Shown: one piece after another, positions 28,772-37,890 of the stretch | Numbering within the stretch: the first letter of the stretch is position 1 | Layout of the letters: every line of letters starts with the position of its first letter | DNA from: Gammaproteobacteria bacterium | GTDB taxonomy: Bacteria > Pseudomonadota > Gammaproteobacteria > Pseudomonadales > Pseudohongiellaceae | DNA length: 42,628 nt | Reading direction: 5' to 3' | Assembly: GCA_030147705.1 (NCBI GenBank) | Contig: JASBUV010000258.1 | Coordinates: 1 to 42,628 of the forward strand | Made by a program: the position numbers and the translations under genes | The notes under the pieces: generated by a model | The model's database searches: none | What the model was told of the DNA's origin: nothing | What the model saw: the letters and a program-made list of their open reading frames with translations, nothing else

Positions 28772-28826
28772 AGTAACTCACAGCAGTAACCCACAGCAGT
28801 TAGCTGCAGTAGACTGTAAGCAGTAA
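28772..28826 (+). repeat. Phased AGTAAC repeats in the clpX leader
   Basis: AGTAACTCACAGC (28772-28784) and AGTAACCCACAGC (28785-28797) are tandem 13-bp units. They are followed by degenerate copies starting AGTTAG (28798), AGTAGA (28808) and AGTAAG (28822). The block ends about 12 bp before the clpX ATG, so it lies in the promoter or 5' leader. Confidence 0.65.
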
Positions 28827-28838
28827 GGCAAACCTGAA

Positions 28839-30125
28839 ATGTCAGATGATCGATATAACAAGGGCGACGACAACGGCAAGTTGTTGTACTGCTCTTTTTG
28901 CGGCAAGAGCCAACATGAAGTTCGCAAGCTTATTGCTGGCCCGTCAGTTTTCGTTTGTGATGAGTGCGTGGATCTGTGCAACGACATCATTCGCGAAGAG
29001 ATCCAGGAAAAGGAATCTGAGACCACCACGCGCAAGCTGCCAATTCCTGAAGAAATCAAGAATACTTTGGATGAGTACGTCATAGGCCAGGAAGCGGCCA
29101 AGAAAGTACTCTCTGTCGCGGTATACAACCACTACAAGCGCCTCAATTACGATAAATCCAGTGATGATGTCGAGTTGAGCAAGAGCAATATCCTGATGGT
29201 AGGTCCTACCGGTACCGGTAAGACGCTTCTGGCGGAGACGCTTGCTCGCCTGCTTGATGTACCGTTTACGATTGCCGATGCGACCACGCTCACCGAAGCG
29301 GGATATGTCGGTGAAGATGTCGAGAACATTATTCAGAAGCTACTGCAGAAATGTGATTACGATGTTGAGAAAGCTCAAATCGGAATCGTGTACATCGATG
29401 AGATCGACAAGATTTCCCGCAAGTCGGATAACCCCTCGATCACACGGGATGTTTCCGGTGAGGGTGTGCAGCAGGCCTTGCTGAAGCTCATCGAAGGAAC
29501 CGTTGCCTCCGTCCCTCCACAAGGTGGTCGCAAGCATCCGCAGCAGGAATTCCTGCAAGTGGATACGTCCAATATCCTGTTCATTTGTGGCGGTGCTTTC
29601 GCCGGCCTGGACAAGATTATTCGCGACAGGTCTTCAAAGAGCGGCATTGGCTTTACCGCCGAGGTTCGCAGTCAAATGAATGAAGACCGCGTTGGCGAAA
29701 CGCTACGCGATGTCGAGCCGGAAGATCTGGTGAAATACGGGTTGATCCCCGAATTTGTCGGTCGACTGCCAATGATAGCCACGCTGGACGAATTGGATCT
29801 GGACGCGATGGTACGCATTATCCGTGAACCGAAGAATTCATTGACCAAACAGTACGCAAAATTGTTTGAAATGGAAGGCGTTGAGATTCAGTTCCGTGAC
29901 GATGCCTTGCGCGCGATCGCACGCAAAGCACAGGAAAGGAAAACCGGTGCACGTGGACTGCGCTCGATCATGGAAGCGGTATTGCTGGATACAATGTACA
30001 AAATTCCATCACTGGAAAAAGTTAGCAAGGTCATCATTGATGCTGCCGTAATTGAAGGTGAGTCTGAGCCTTTGCTGATGTATGAGAATATCGAGCAACC
30101 AAGTAAGTCCGCCGTTGACGAATAA
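28839..30125 (+). CDS. clpX: ATP-dependent Clp protease ATP-binding subunit ClpX
   Basis: The hexameric AAA+ unfoldase that feeds substrates such as ssrA-tagged proteins to ClpP. It has 428 residues. The N-terminal zinc-binding domain has C18, C21, C40 and C43 ([18 protein letters not shown]). Walker A is GPTGTGKT (122-129), and the Walker B segment is [32 protein letters not shown] is the ClpX sensor/pore region. The IGF loop for ClpP docking is present as SGIGFTAEV. No defects are seen. The leader carries unusual phased repeats. Confidence 0.98.
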   Translation: MSDDRYNKGDDNGKLLYCSFCGKSQHEVRKLIAGPSVFVCDECVDLCNDIIREEIQEKESETTTRKLPIPEEIKNTLDEYVIGQEAAKKVLSVAVYNHYKRLNYDKSSDDVELSKSNILMVGPTGTGKTLLAETLARLLDVPFTIADATTLTEAGYVGEDVENIIQKLLQKCDYDVEKAQIGIVYIDEIDKISRKSDNPSITRDVSGEGVQQALLKLIEGTVASVPPQGGRKHPQQEFLQVDTSNILFICGGAFAGLDKIIRDRSSKSGIGFTAEVRSQMNEDRVGETLRDVEPEDLVKYGLIPEFVGRLPMIATLDELDLDAMVRIIREPKNSLTKQYAKLFEMEGVEIQFRDDALRAIARKAQERKTGARGLRSIMEAVLLDTMYKIPSLEKVSKVIIDAAVIEGESEPLLMYENIEQPSKSAVDE

Positions 30126-30202
30126 GCTCATGTCAGACCTTGATTTAGCAAGGTTTGGCTCCATGTCCTAGAAACGCGTTACTTGATATCAAGAGCATTC
30201 CT

Positions 30203-32644
30203 ATGAGCAACCCAGTTGACGAATCAGCCCCTGCAACTTTTCCACTTCTGCCACTGCGCGATGTCGTAGTCTATCCGCAAATTGTCCAGCCGCTGTTCGT
30301 CGGTCGTCCCAAGTCGATCAAGGCATTGGAACTCGCCATGGCGAGTGACAAGCAGGTCTTGCTGGTTGCGCAGAAGAACGCATCTGACGATGAACCAGGG
30401 GTTGATGATCTTTTTCAGATCGGCACCGTGGCCACAATCCTGCAATTGATTCGCTTGCCTGACGGTACTGTGAAAGTATTGGTAGAAGGGCTGGATCGTG
30501 CTCGCATCAAGGAAGTCTTCTTCGATGAAGATCACTTCCGCGCTGCAACAAACATCCTGGAACCTGAAACGGTTCCCGAGAAAGAGTCTGCACTGTTGAT
30601 TCGCTCCTTGCTGTCGCAGTTCGACCAGTACGTGCAACTCAGCAAGAAAATTCCACCCGAGGTCATGACCTCAATCTCCAGCATCGATGAACCGGGCAGG
30701 TTGGTAGACACCATTGCCTCGCACATGTCTTTGCAGTTGGAAGAAAAGCAAAACCTGCTTGAACTCGCCGGCTTACAGGCGCGGATTGAACATCTGATGT
30801 CCCTGATCGAAGCGGAAATTGATCTGTTTCAGGTCGAAAAACGCATCCGTGGCCGCGTTAAAAAGCAGATGGAGAAAAGTCAGCGTGAGTACTATCTGAA
30901 TGAGCAAATGAAGGCCATTCAGAAGGAGATGGGCGAACTGGATGACGTTCCCAATGAAACCGAGGAACTGAAACAGAAGATCGAAGATGCTGGCATGCCA
31001 AAAGAAGCCAGAGACAAAGCACAGCAGGAATTGAACAAGTTGAAGATGATGTCACCCATGTCTTCAGAAGCGTCCGTGGTTCGCACCTATCTCGACTGGA
31101 TGATCAGCATCCCATGGAAGAAGCGCTCACGAGTCCGGCTTGAACTCCCCAAAGCGGAAGAAATTCTCGAACACGATCACTATGGCCTCAAAGACGTCAA
31201 GGAACGAATCCTCGAGTATCTCGCGGTGCAAAAGCGCGTCAAGAAGCTGAAGGGGCCGATACTCTGTCTGGTTGGTCCTCCAGGTGTTGGCAAGACATCT
31301 CTGGGTGAGTCAATTGCTCGAGCAACCAATCGCAAATTCGTGCGCATGGCACTCGGTGGAGTACGCGACGAAGCGGAAATCAGAGGCCATCGCCGCACCT
31401 ATATAGGCTCTTTGCCGGGCAAACTGTTGCAGAAGCTCTCCAAAGTCGGCGTGCGTAATCCGCTGTTCCTGCTTGATGAAATCGACAAAATGGGTATGGA
31501 TCATCGCGGTGACCCGGCTTCGGCACTGCTTGAAGTACTCGACCCGGAACAGAACAACAGCTTCAACGATCACTATCTGGAAGTAGACTACGACCTGTCT
31601 GAAATCCTGTTCGTGTGTACTTCCAATAGCATGAACATCCCGGAGCCATTGCTTGACCGCATGGAAGTCATCCGGATTCCCGGCTATACAGAGGACGAAA
31701 AGGTCAATATTGCTCTCCGTTATCTGGTTCCCAAGCAATTGAAAAACAACGGCTTATCCAAAGATGAACTGGTCTTCGGTGAGGCGCCTGTCAGGGACCT
31801 GATTCGCTATTACACGAGAGAGGCAGGTGTCCGCGGGCTCGAACGCGAAATTGCCAAGGTATGCCGAAAGGTCGTTAAGGAGCATGCGCTGGCAGAAGGA
31901 AAAGCCAACGACAAAACCCGTGTGGAACTGACATCCGAACTGCTGGAGAAATATTCCGGTGTGCGCAAGTTCGACTATGGCAAGGCTGAAGAAGAGAACC
32001 AGATCGGTCAGGTCAACGGTCTGGCCTGGACTCAGGTCGGAGGCGAATTGCTGACTATTGAAGCCATCGCCGTCGAAGGTAAAGGCAAGACAATCAAGAC
32101 CGGATCGCTCGGCGATGTGATGCAAGAATCTATTCAGGCTGCCTTGACCGTGGTGCGCAGCCGGGCCAGGGCGCTCGGACTGAAACCCGATTTCCATGAG
32201 AAATTCGATTTGCACATCCATGTACCCGAAGGTGCCACTCCCAAAGACGGTCCCAGCGCTGGCGTTGGAATGTGTACTGCGCTGGTTTCTGTTCTCACCA
32301 ATATTCCGGTACGCGCTGATGTCGCGATGACTGGAGAGATCACCTTGCGCGGACAGGTATTGCGAATCGGTGGATTAAAGGAAAAATTGCTGGCCGCACA
32401 TCGTGGCAAGATTAAAACCGTGATCATTCCTGCCGACAATGAAAGAGACTTGACAGAAATTCCGGATAACATCAAAGCCGATTTGAAGATTGTTCCTGTC
32501 CGCTGGATTGACGAGGTACTGGAACATGCATTGCAGTATCAACCTACGCCTTTGAGCAGTGAAGAAAAGGTCGAAGAAAAGAAGGAAGGAAAAGCTGAAG
32601 ATATCGATCAAAGTGGTGACGAAAAGCACATAAATACCCACTAA
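30203..32644 (+). CDS. lon: Lon ATP-dependent protease
   Basis: Lon degrades misfolded and regulatory proteins, combining an AAA+ motor and a Ser-Lys protease in one 813-residue chain. Parts in order: N-terminal LON domain (about 10-205), coiled helices, Walker A GPPGVGKT (358-365), Walker [11 protein letters not shown], then the protease domain. The catalytic dyad is S685 (DGPSAG) and K728 ([11 protein letters not shown]), 43 residues apart as in E. coli. ATG 30203 is preferred over a TTG 48 bases upstream because AAGAG lies 7 bases before it. The charged tail ([11 protein letters not shown]) extends the usual C-terminus slightly. Confidence 0.98.
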   Translation: MSNPVDESAPATFPLLPLRDVVVYPQIVQPLFVGRPKSIKALELAMASDKQVLLVAQKNASDDEPGVDDLFQIGTVATILQLIRLPDGTVKVLVEGLDRARIKEVFFDEDHFRAATNILEPETVPEKESALLIRSLLSQFDQYVQLSKKIPPEVMTSISSIDEPGRLVDTIASHMSLQLEEKQNLLELAGLQARIEHLMSLIEAEIDLFQVEKRIRGRVKKQMEKSQREYYLNEQMKAIQKEMGELDDVPNETEELKQKIEDAGMPKEARDKAQQELNKLKMMSPMSSEASVVRTYLDWMISIPWKKRSRVRLELPKAEEILEHDHYGLKDVKERILEYLAVQKRVKKLKGPILCLVGPPGVGKTSLGESIARATNRKFVRMALGGVRDEAEIRGHRRTYIGSLPGKLLQKLSKVGVRNPLFLLDEIDKMGMDHRGDPASALLEVLDPEQNNSFNDHYLEVDYDLSEILFVCTSNSMNIPEPLLDRMEVIRIPGYTEDEKVNIALRYLVPKQLKNNGLSKDELVFGEAPVRDLIRYYTREAGVRGLEREIAKVCRKVVKEHALAEGKANDKTRVELTSELLEKYSGVRKFDYGKAEEENQIGQVNGLAWTQVGGELLTIEAIAVEGKGKTIKTGSLGDVMQESIQAALTVVRSRARALGLKPDFHEKFDLHIHVPEGATPKDGPSAGVGMCTALVSVLTNIPVRADVAMTGEITLRGQVLRIGGLKEKLLAAHRGKIKTVIIPADNERDLTEIPDNIKADLKIVPVRWIDEVLEHALQYQPTPLSSEEKVEEKKEGKAEDIDQSGDEKHINTH

Positions 32645-32660
32645 ACCCGCATGTTTTCAG

Positions 32661-32690
32661 TTGACACGGCTTTCTGGCACTTGGTATAAA
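32661..32690 (+). promoter_or_regulatory. hupB promoter
   Basis: TTGACA (32661-32666), an 18-bp spacer, and TATAAA (32685-32690) preceded by TTGG make a strong sigma70 promoter. The start of transcription would be about 32697, leaving a leader of about 155 bases before the hupB GTG. Confidence 0.85.
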
Positions 32691-32695
32691 GATTC

Positions 32696-32806
32696 GGTCG
32701 CGCGGCACGTGCGACCTACATTTGGGGAACATTTCCAGATCGAATCACGACTTGAATTCAAAGAAATTTTGCGTAGGCTCCGGAAGCTCAGGTCATCGAA
32801 TTCAAG
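32696..32806 (+). other. Structured 5' leader of hupB
   Basis: Directly at the predicted transcript start lies a hairpin, GGTCGCGCG-GCA-CGTGCGACC (32696-32716), nine pairs with one G-U and a three-base loop. Further on, CTTGAATTC (32751-32759) and GAATTCAAG (32798-32806) are perfect 9-base inverted arms around a 38-base loop. Both could fold in RNA; the second could also be a DNA site. Confidence 0.6.
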
Positions 32807-32851
32807 AACCAATCTTGATAAAAACAACTTAAATACGTAAAAGGGGATAAT

Positions 32852-33127
32852 GTGAATAAATCAGAACTTATAGATGCAGTTGCCGCAGCAGCCGATCTTC
32901 CCAAAGCAGCAGCTGGTAGAGCAATTGACGCAACAATCGATGCGATAACTGATTCTTTGAAGAAAGATGACCCTGTAGTTCTGGTAGGTTTTGGAACTTT
33001 CCAAACCAAGAACAGAGCTGCGCGCACCGGCCGCAATCCTCAAACAGGCGCTCCTATTGAAATCAAAGCGGCGCGCGTACCAAGCTTCAAGGCAGGTAAA
33101 GCATTAAAAGATTCTGTCAACTCGTAA
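32852..33127 (+). CDS. hupB: DNA-binding protein HU-beta
   Basis: A 91-residue nucleoid protein that bends and compacts DNA as a dimer. The N-terminal helices ([21 protein letters not shown]) and the DNA-binding arm ([18 protein letters not shown]) are standard HU, with the arm-tip proline in RNPQTG. The start is GTG at 32852 with AAGGGG five bases upstream. An ATG immediately followed by TGA overlaps it (32850-32855), so a ribosome choosing the ATG would stop at once. It sits between lon and ppiD as in many gammaproteobacteria and has its own promoter and terminator. Confidence 0.97.
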   Translation: MNKSELIDAVAAAADLPKAAAGRAIDATIDAITDSLKKDDPVVLVGFGTFQTKNRAARTGRNPQTGAPIEIKAARVPSFKAGKALKDSVNS

Positions 33128-33446
33128 GACAGATTAAGGTAAATAACGAGTATAAGACCAGGCGGTCAAGAATTTATCTTCGAAGTGTATGCGATGAATT
33201 TTGAGCCGGTAGAGACTCCGAATCGAATAAGCAAAATTCTGGAGCATTAATCTGAACGCCGATCTCTCTGAGTGTATTCGCTGGAATAATTGAAATCGGC
33301 TTTCAGAATCTGATCCGAGATCTAAACAGGGCGCATCTTCGATGCGCCTTTTTTGCTTTTAAGCTGAAGCCTAACAATCACTTTCACGCTGATGGCTCTC
33401 AGACTATTAACGGCACTGCAAAGTGCAGCCAGGAATTAGTAAGACT
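33128..33446. other. hupB-ppiD intergenic region
   Basis: In these 319 bp I see no gene or tRNA, only the hupB terminator and probably the ppiD promoter, which I could not place. A small dyad CTGC-AAAGT-GCAG lies just before ppiD. Confidence 0.5.
33330..33354 (+). terminator. Intrinsic terminator of hupB
   Basis: GGCGCATC-ttc-GATGCGCC (33330-33348) is an 8-bp GC-rich stem followed by TTTTTT. It lies about 200 bp after the hupB stop and before ppiD. Confidence 0.92.
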
Positions 33447-35339
33447 ATGTTGCAAGATATTAGAGACAATTCACAGGGTGTAATCGCCAAAGTCATTATC
33501 GGCCTCATTGTTGCCGTTTTTGCGCTGTTTGGCGTTGAGTCGATCATAGGCGGCTTCGTCACTGCGCCACCCGTTGCGGAGGTTAATGGTGAAGAGATTA
33601 CTGATATCGAGCTGCAACAAAGCTCCCAGAATCTGCTGACATCGTTCGGTGGGAATATCGATGGCATCGATCAGGGACTGGTGGAGCAACTTGCCCTGAA
33701 CCAGCTTATTGAAGAGCTTGTGCTGCGTCAGGCAGCGAACAGGGCAAACCTGGGTGTATCCAGCGATACAATCGACCGTGCAATCGTGAATACCCCACAG
33801 TTTCAGATCAACGGCAGATTCGACCCCGATCTGACCCGCCGTACTCTGGCAGCTCAGGGATTTACCGTAGCTGCCTATCGAGCAGATCTCTATCAGCGCA
33901 TGGTAATCGGTCAGATGGCAAATGCCTTCAGTGGCTCCAACTTCGTGACCGATGCGGAGCTGGAACAGCTTGCCAGACTGACTCGCCAATCCCGTGATTT
34001 CCGATATGTCTCCGTGCCAATGGGTACAAGAACACTTGATCGAGCCATTACTGATGCGGAAATCCAGGAGTACTATGAGGCAAATCAGGAGCAATTCAGA
34101 GAAGATGAATCGGTAGTTGTCCGCTATGTTGTGCTGGATCAGGCCAACATAGCCGAAGAAATTACGGTGCCTGAATCCGAATTGCTGGCACTTTATGAAG
34201 AAGAGCGGGCATCGTTCGAAGGGGCTTCGGAAAAACGCGCGGCGCATATCCTGTTCGAAGTAGGCCCGAGCATGTCAGAGGCCGAGGCACTTGAGGCCGC
34301 GAGCAGCGCATACGAGCGAGTGCAGGCGGGCGAAGATTTTGCAGCTTTGGCTGCTGAACTTTCCAGCGATACAGGATCCGCACAACAAGGCGGTGATATC
34401 GGCTATACCGATGGCTCAGCGTTCCCCGATGCGATTGAAGAGGCGTTAGAGGTTCTTACGCTTAATGAGGTGTCCGAGCCCGTCGTTTCCGAGTTCGGTG
34501 TCCACCTGGTAAAGCTGACCGAAGACGCGCAAAACGTGTTCCCGAGTTTTGAAGAGTCACGTGCAAGACTGGAACGCGAAGCCAAAGCGGCAGAGGTTGG
34601 CTTGGCATACTCAGAACGACTGGAAACTCTATCCAATCTGGCGTTCGAAACAGGCGACCTTACCACCATCTCTGAACAGCTCGGATTAGCGGTTGTTACC
34701 AGTGATGCGCTGACCCGGGCTGGGTCAATTGGTATCTTCGCCAACCCGGCCGTTATCAATGCGGCATTCTCCGATTCTGTGCTGCTTGATGGCAATAACA
34801 GTGATGTCATCGAAATCAGCGATACCACTGCGGTCGTGCTTCGTGTTGAGCAGTTCAATGAGTCAACGATTTTGCCGCTCGAAGAAGTTGAGCCAGAGAT
34901 TGCAGTTATTCTGCGGCGCCAATATGAGCGTGAAGCCGTTCAGGAGATAGGCGAACAGCTACTGGCCGCTGCGACATCAGGGGAGGGGCTTGATGAGTTG
35001 CTCGCTGCCAACTCATTGAGCTGGATAGAACAAACCGGTGTTGAGCGCAATTCAGCTGCTGCCAATCGTGAGATTATTCAGGAAGTCTTTTCACTACCTG
35101 AGCCAGCGCCTGGTGCTTCTGAGCTCAGCGGCGTGACGCTCGCCAATGGAACGTTTGTGCTACTGGAATTAAATGCGGTAACCCAGGGTAGCCTCGCTTC
35201 ACTGTCCGAAGAAGAGCGCGAAAATATGCGCGCTTCCATGGCCGATGATTTTGGCCGCAATGACTTCAATGCCTATCTGGGAACACTGCGAGCGAATGCC
35301 GATATTCAAACCAATCTGGTGTCAGCCGACGGATTCTAG
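33447..35339 (+). CDS. ppiD: Periplasmic folding factor PpiD (SurA-like N domain, parvulin domain)
   Basis: An inner-membrane-anchored periplasmic chaperone near the Sec translocon that helps newly exported proteins fold. It has 630 residues (E. coli 623). MLQDIRDNSQGVIAKVIIGL is the family N-terminus, with one membrane segment at about 13-33. A SurA-N-like chaperone region covers about 40-200. One parvulin domain lies at about 240-345 (AAHILFEVGPS, GGDIGYTDGSAFPDAIE, VSEFGVHLVKL). The C-terminal half is helical. I start at ATG 33447 rather than GTG 33423. It follows hupB as in many gammaproteobacteria. Confidence 0.95.
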   Translation: MLQDIRDNSQGVIAKVIIGLIVAVFALFGVESIIGGFVTAPPVAEVNGEEITDIELQQSSQNLLTSFGGNIDGIDQGLVEQLALNQLIEELVLRQAANRANLGVSSDTIDRAIVNTPQFQINGRFDPDLTRRTLAAQGFTVAAYRADLYQRMVIGQMANAFSGSNFVTDAELEQLARLTRQSRDFRYVSVPMGTRTLDRAITDAEIQEYYEANQEQFREDESVVVRYVVLDQANIAEEITVPESELLALYEEERASFEGASEKRAAHILFEVGPSMSEAEALEAASSAYERVQAGEDFAALAAELSSDTGSAQQGGDIGYTDGSAFPDAIEEALEVLTLNEVSEPVVSEFGVHLVKLTEDAQNVFPSFEESRARLEREAKAAEVGLAYSERLETLSNLAFETGDLTTISEQLGLAVVTSDALTRAGSIGIFANPAVINAAFSDSVLLDGNNSDVIEISDTTAVVLRVEQFNESTILPLEEVEPEIAVILRRQYEREAVQEIGEQLLAAATSGEGLDELLAANSLSWIEQTGVERNSAAANREIIQEVFSLPEPAPGASELSGVTLANGTFVLLELNAVTQGSLASLSEEERENMRASMADDFGRNDFNAYLGTLRANADIQTNLVSADGF

Positions 35340-35398
35340 TACCGGCTGAAGACATTTGAGCAGTGTGCTTAAGACGCGCAAGAGCTCGACTAAATGGC

Positions 35399-35438
35399 AA
35401 AAAAAAGAGGCGATCCCTGTGGATACGCCTCTTTTTTT
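35399..35438. terminator. Bidirectional intrinsic terminator between ppiD and fabI
   Basis: AAAAAAGAGGCG and CGCCTCTTTTTT form a perfect 12-base stem around a 13-base loop, with T-runs on both strands. It ends ppiD (plus) and fabI (minus). Confidence 0.92.
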
Positions 35439-35455
35439 CTGTCTGGATTATGCAA

Positions 35456-36259
35456 TCAATCTTCATCACCGAGATCATTCAGTGATCCCATTGCGGTGGT
35501 GTTGAAGCCGCCATCGACATAAAGAATTTCACCCGAGATACCCGAAGCAAGATCAGAAGACAGAAACGCTGCTGCATTGCCAACTTCTTCGATCGTGACA
35601 TTGCGACGCAAGGGTGTCTGGCGCGCATTGTGGTCGAGCATCTTGCGGAAACTCTTGATACCGGAGGCTGCCAGCGTGCGTATCGGGCCTGCCGAGATCG
35701 CATTGACTCGGGTACCTTCCGGACCAAGGCTGCTCGCCATGTAACGTACATTCGCTTCCAGGCTCGCTTTTGCGAGGCCCATCACGTTGTAATTGGGCAG
35801 GCTGCGTACGGCACCAAGATAGCTCAGGGTGAGCAGGGAGCCCTGACGGTTGCGCATCAACTCTCTGCCACCCTTGGCCAGTGCAACAAAGCTATAAGAG
35901 CTGATCTCATGGGCGGTGATAAAGCCTTCACGAGTGGTGACATCCACGTAGTTGCCATCCAGCTCATTGCCCGGAGCAAACGCAACACAATGCACGATGC
36001 CGTCGAGTCCATCCCAGCTTTCGGAAAGCGCTGAGAACACATCATTTATCGCATTGTCGTCAGTGACATCGCAGGGATAGATGAGGGAAGAGCCCCAGGA
36101 TTCTGCAAACTTGGCTACCCGATCCTTGAGCTTGTCGTTTTGATAGGTAAAGGCCAGCTCGGCGCCTTCACGATGCATGGCGGCGGCGATACCGGAGGCA
36201 ATTGAGAGCTTGCTGGCTACCCCCAATACAAGAATTCGTTTGCCCGCTAAAAATCCCAT
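35456..36259 (-). CDS. fabI: Enoyl-[acyl-carrier-protein] reductase (NADH), FabI type
   Basis: FabI carries out the last reduction of each fatty-acid elongation round. It is a short-chain dehydrogenase of 267 residues. The cofactor motif is [13 protein letters not shown] (13-25). The active residues are Y147, Y157 and K164 in [20 protein letters not shown], one number off E. coli FabI (Y146, Y156, K163). [13 protein letters not shown] is the flexible substrate loop. It lies downstream of the POT gene on the same strand but across a 68-bp gap with a weak hairpin, so an own promoter is likely. Confidence 0.97.
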   Translation of the reverse strand: MGFLAGKRILVLGVASKLSIASGIAAAMHREGAELAFTYQNDKLKDRVAKFAESWGSSLIYPCDVTDDNAINDVFSALSESWDGLDGIVHCVAFAPGNELDGNYVDVTTREGFITAHEISSYSFVALAKGGRELMRNRQGSLLTLSYLGAVRSLPNYNVMGLAKASLEANVRYMASSLGPEGTRVNAISAGPIRTLAASGIKSFRKMLDHNARQTPLRRNVTIEEVGNAAAFLSSDLASGISGEILYVDGGFNTTAMGSLNDLGDED

Positions 36260-36304
36260 AGTGTGCTTCCCTGATTATTCAAAAGGCGTATTTTACTGCA
36301 AAAG

Positions 36305-36319
36305 TGGCGCGCTTCGCCA
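36305..36319 (-). terminator. Weak terminator-like hairpin after the POT gene
   Basis: On the minus strand TGGCG-aagcg-CGCCA is followed by CTTTT. The stem is short and the T-run poor, so some read-through into fabI is likely. Confidence 0.4.
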
Positions 36320-36327
36320 AATCGGGT

Positions 36328-37884
36328 TTAGCGAATGCCGTGCATGAAATGCTTGAGCAAAGGGACAAGCAGCATAGCGAAAACGCCGACTCCGATACTG
36401 TACCAGCCGGCTGTACTATAGACGTCCATGTAGGTCGCCAGAGCGGCCGCTGGATCGGCAACTTCTCCACCTATGGTGTCGGAGCCTGTCATGGCGGCAA
36501 TGGTACCGGAAATATAGTTGCCTGCAGCCATCGCCAGGAACCAACAGCCCATCATCATGCCAACAACCTGAGGGACAGAGAGTTTGGTTGTCATGGAGAG
36601 TCCAACAGGAGAAATACATAACTCGCCGGACGTGTGAAAGAAGAACAGCAAAATGAGCCAGATCATGGCGACCTGGGTCGGATCAGTTGCAATGGACGAG
36701 CCGTAGACCAATACCAGAAAGCCAAGGCCTAGCTGGATGAGCGACAGAGCAAACTTCATCGGAGTGGAGGGTTCCCAACCACGACGAGCCAGGCCAATCC
36801 ACATCATGCTGAATAAGGGGGCTAGGGTAATAATGAAGAAGGCGTTAACCGACTGAAAGGCGGCGGCAGGAATCTCGAGCCCCATTAATTCACGATCAAT
36901 ATTGCGATCCGCCATCAGGTTGAGTGAGCTTCCTGTCTGCTCGAACAACGACCAGAACAGTACTTGATAACTCATCAGGAACAGGCAAACCAGCATGCGG
37001 TTCCGGTCATGGGGCTCACATCGCAATATGGCATACGCGATCACCACCAGTACCATAACAATCAGGGACAAGCCCAGCATGCCGCTCACCAGCGCCTGTT
37101 GCTGCATGAGCTGCCAACAAACAATCACACCGAGCAGAGAGAGCAGGTAAATTGCCCACTCCACGTTGATGCCTGGAACAACTGGCTTTTGCAGAAGATC
37201 GGGAGATTTGGGTTTACCCGCTTCCCCGAAATGATGCTGGCCACGAAGAAAGACGAGCAAGCCGAACAGCATGCCAATTCCGGCTACACCAAAACCCCAG
37301 CTGAAGCCCAGATACTGGAGCAGAAAGCCGCAAACGATTGCGCCAAGAAAAGAACCGAGATTAATGCCCATATAGAACAGGGCAAAAGCACCATCACGTC
37401 GGATGTCCTTGCGCTCGTACATGCTACCCACGAGGGTTGAGATGTTCGCCTTGAGAAAGCCAACCCCCATGATGATCAAACCCAGGGAGAGATAGAAAAT
37501 CTGCAAATAGAACTGATCGCGCTCGACGATTCGCTCTCCACCGACGAAGGTCTCTACAGCCTGGGCGCCTTCGATTGCCATGCCCAGATGGCCAGCTACC
37601 AGCAGAATTGCCCCGAGCACAACTGCTTTGTTAGGCCCGAGATAACGATCGGCGACGATACCGCCGATAACGGGAGTGATATAAACCAGTGAGATATACG
37701 CAGCGTAAATGCCAGCGGCGGCTTCATCCGAAAACAAAAAATGCTGGGTCAGATAGAAAATCAGCAGAGCCCGCATTCCGTAGTAACTGAAGCGTTCCCA
37801 CATCTCGGTGAAGAAGCAGGTCACCAGGCCTCGCGGGTGTCCCAAAAATTCTGGAGCGCTGTTTATTGTTGTTGTTGTGCTCAT
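36328..37884 (-). CDS. Proton-dependent oligopeptide transporter (POT/PTR2 family)
   Basis: An inner-membrane symporter importing di- and tripeptides with protons; 518 residues and about 12-14 membrane segments. The family signature ExxERFxYYG is present as EMWERFSYYG (E27, E30, R31 through G36). FYMGINLGSFLGAIVCGFL is the second POT motif (FYxxINxG). It begins only 6 bp after the mltD stop, so it is almost certainly cotranscribed with that muropeptide-releasing enzyme. Recycling of cell-wall peptides is therefore a possible role, although general peptide uptake is the usual one. The ribosome-binding site is weak (GATAAAAG), suggesting coupling to mltD translation. Confidence 0.93.
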   Translation of the reverse strand: MSTTTTINSAPEFLGHPRGLVTCFFTEMWERFSYYGMRALLIFYLTQHFLFSDEAAAGIYAAYISLVYITPVIGGIVADRYLGPNKAVVLGAILLVAGHLGMAIEGAQAVETFVGGERIVERDQFYLQIFYLSLGLIIMGVGFLKANISTLVGSMYERKDIRRDGAFALFYMGINLGSFLGAIVCGFLLQYLGFSWGFGVAGIGMLFGLLVFLRGQHHFGEAGKPKSPDLLQKPVVPGINVEWAIYLLSLLGVIVCWQLMQQQALVSGMLGLSLIVMVLVVIAYAILRCEPHDRNRMLVCLFLMSYQVLFWSLFEQTGSSLNLMADRNIDRELMGLEIPAAAFQSVNAFFIITLAPLFSMMWIGLARRGWEPSTPMKFALSLIQLGLGFLVLVYGSSIATDPTQVAMIWLILLFFFHTSGELCISPVGLSMTTKLSVPQVVGMMMGCWFLAMAAGNYISGTIAAMTGSDTIGGEVADPAAALATYMDVYSTAGWYSIGVGVFAMLLVPLLKHFMHGIR

Positions 37885-37890
37885 AAGCTT

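Noticed and set aside
33128-33422. Possible tRNA between hupB and ppiD
   Set aside because: tRNAs often lie near this locus in other genera, but no T-loop GGTTCRA-type sequence or acceptor pairing was found.
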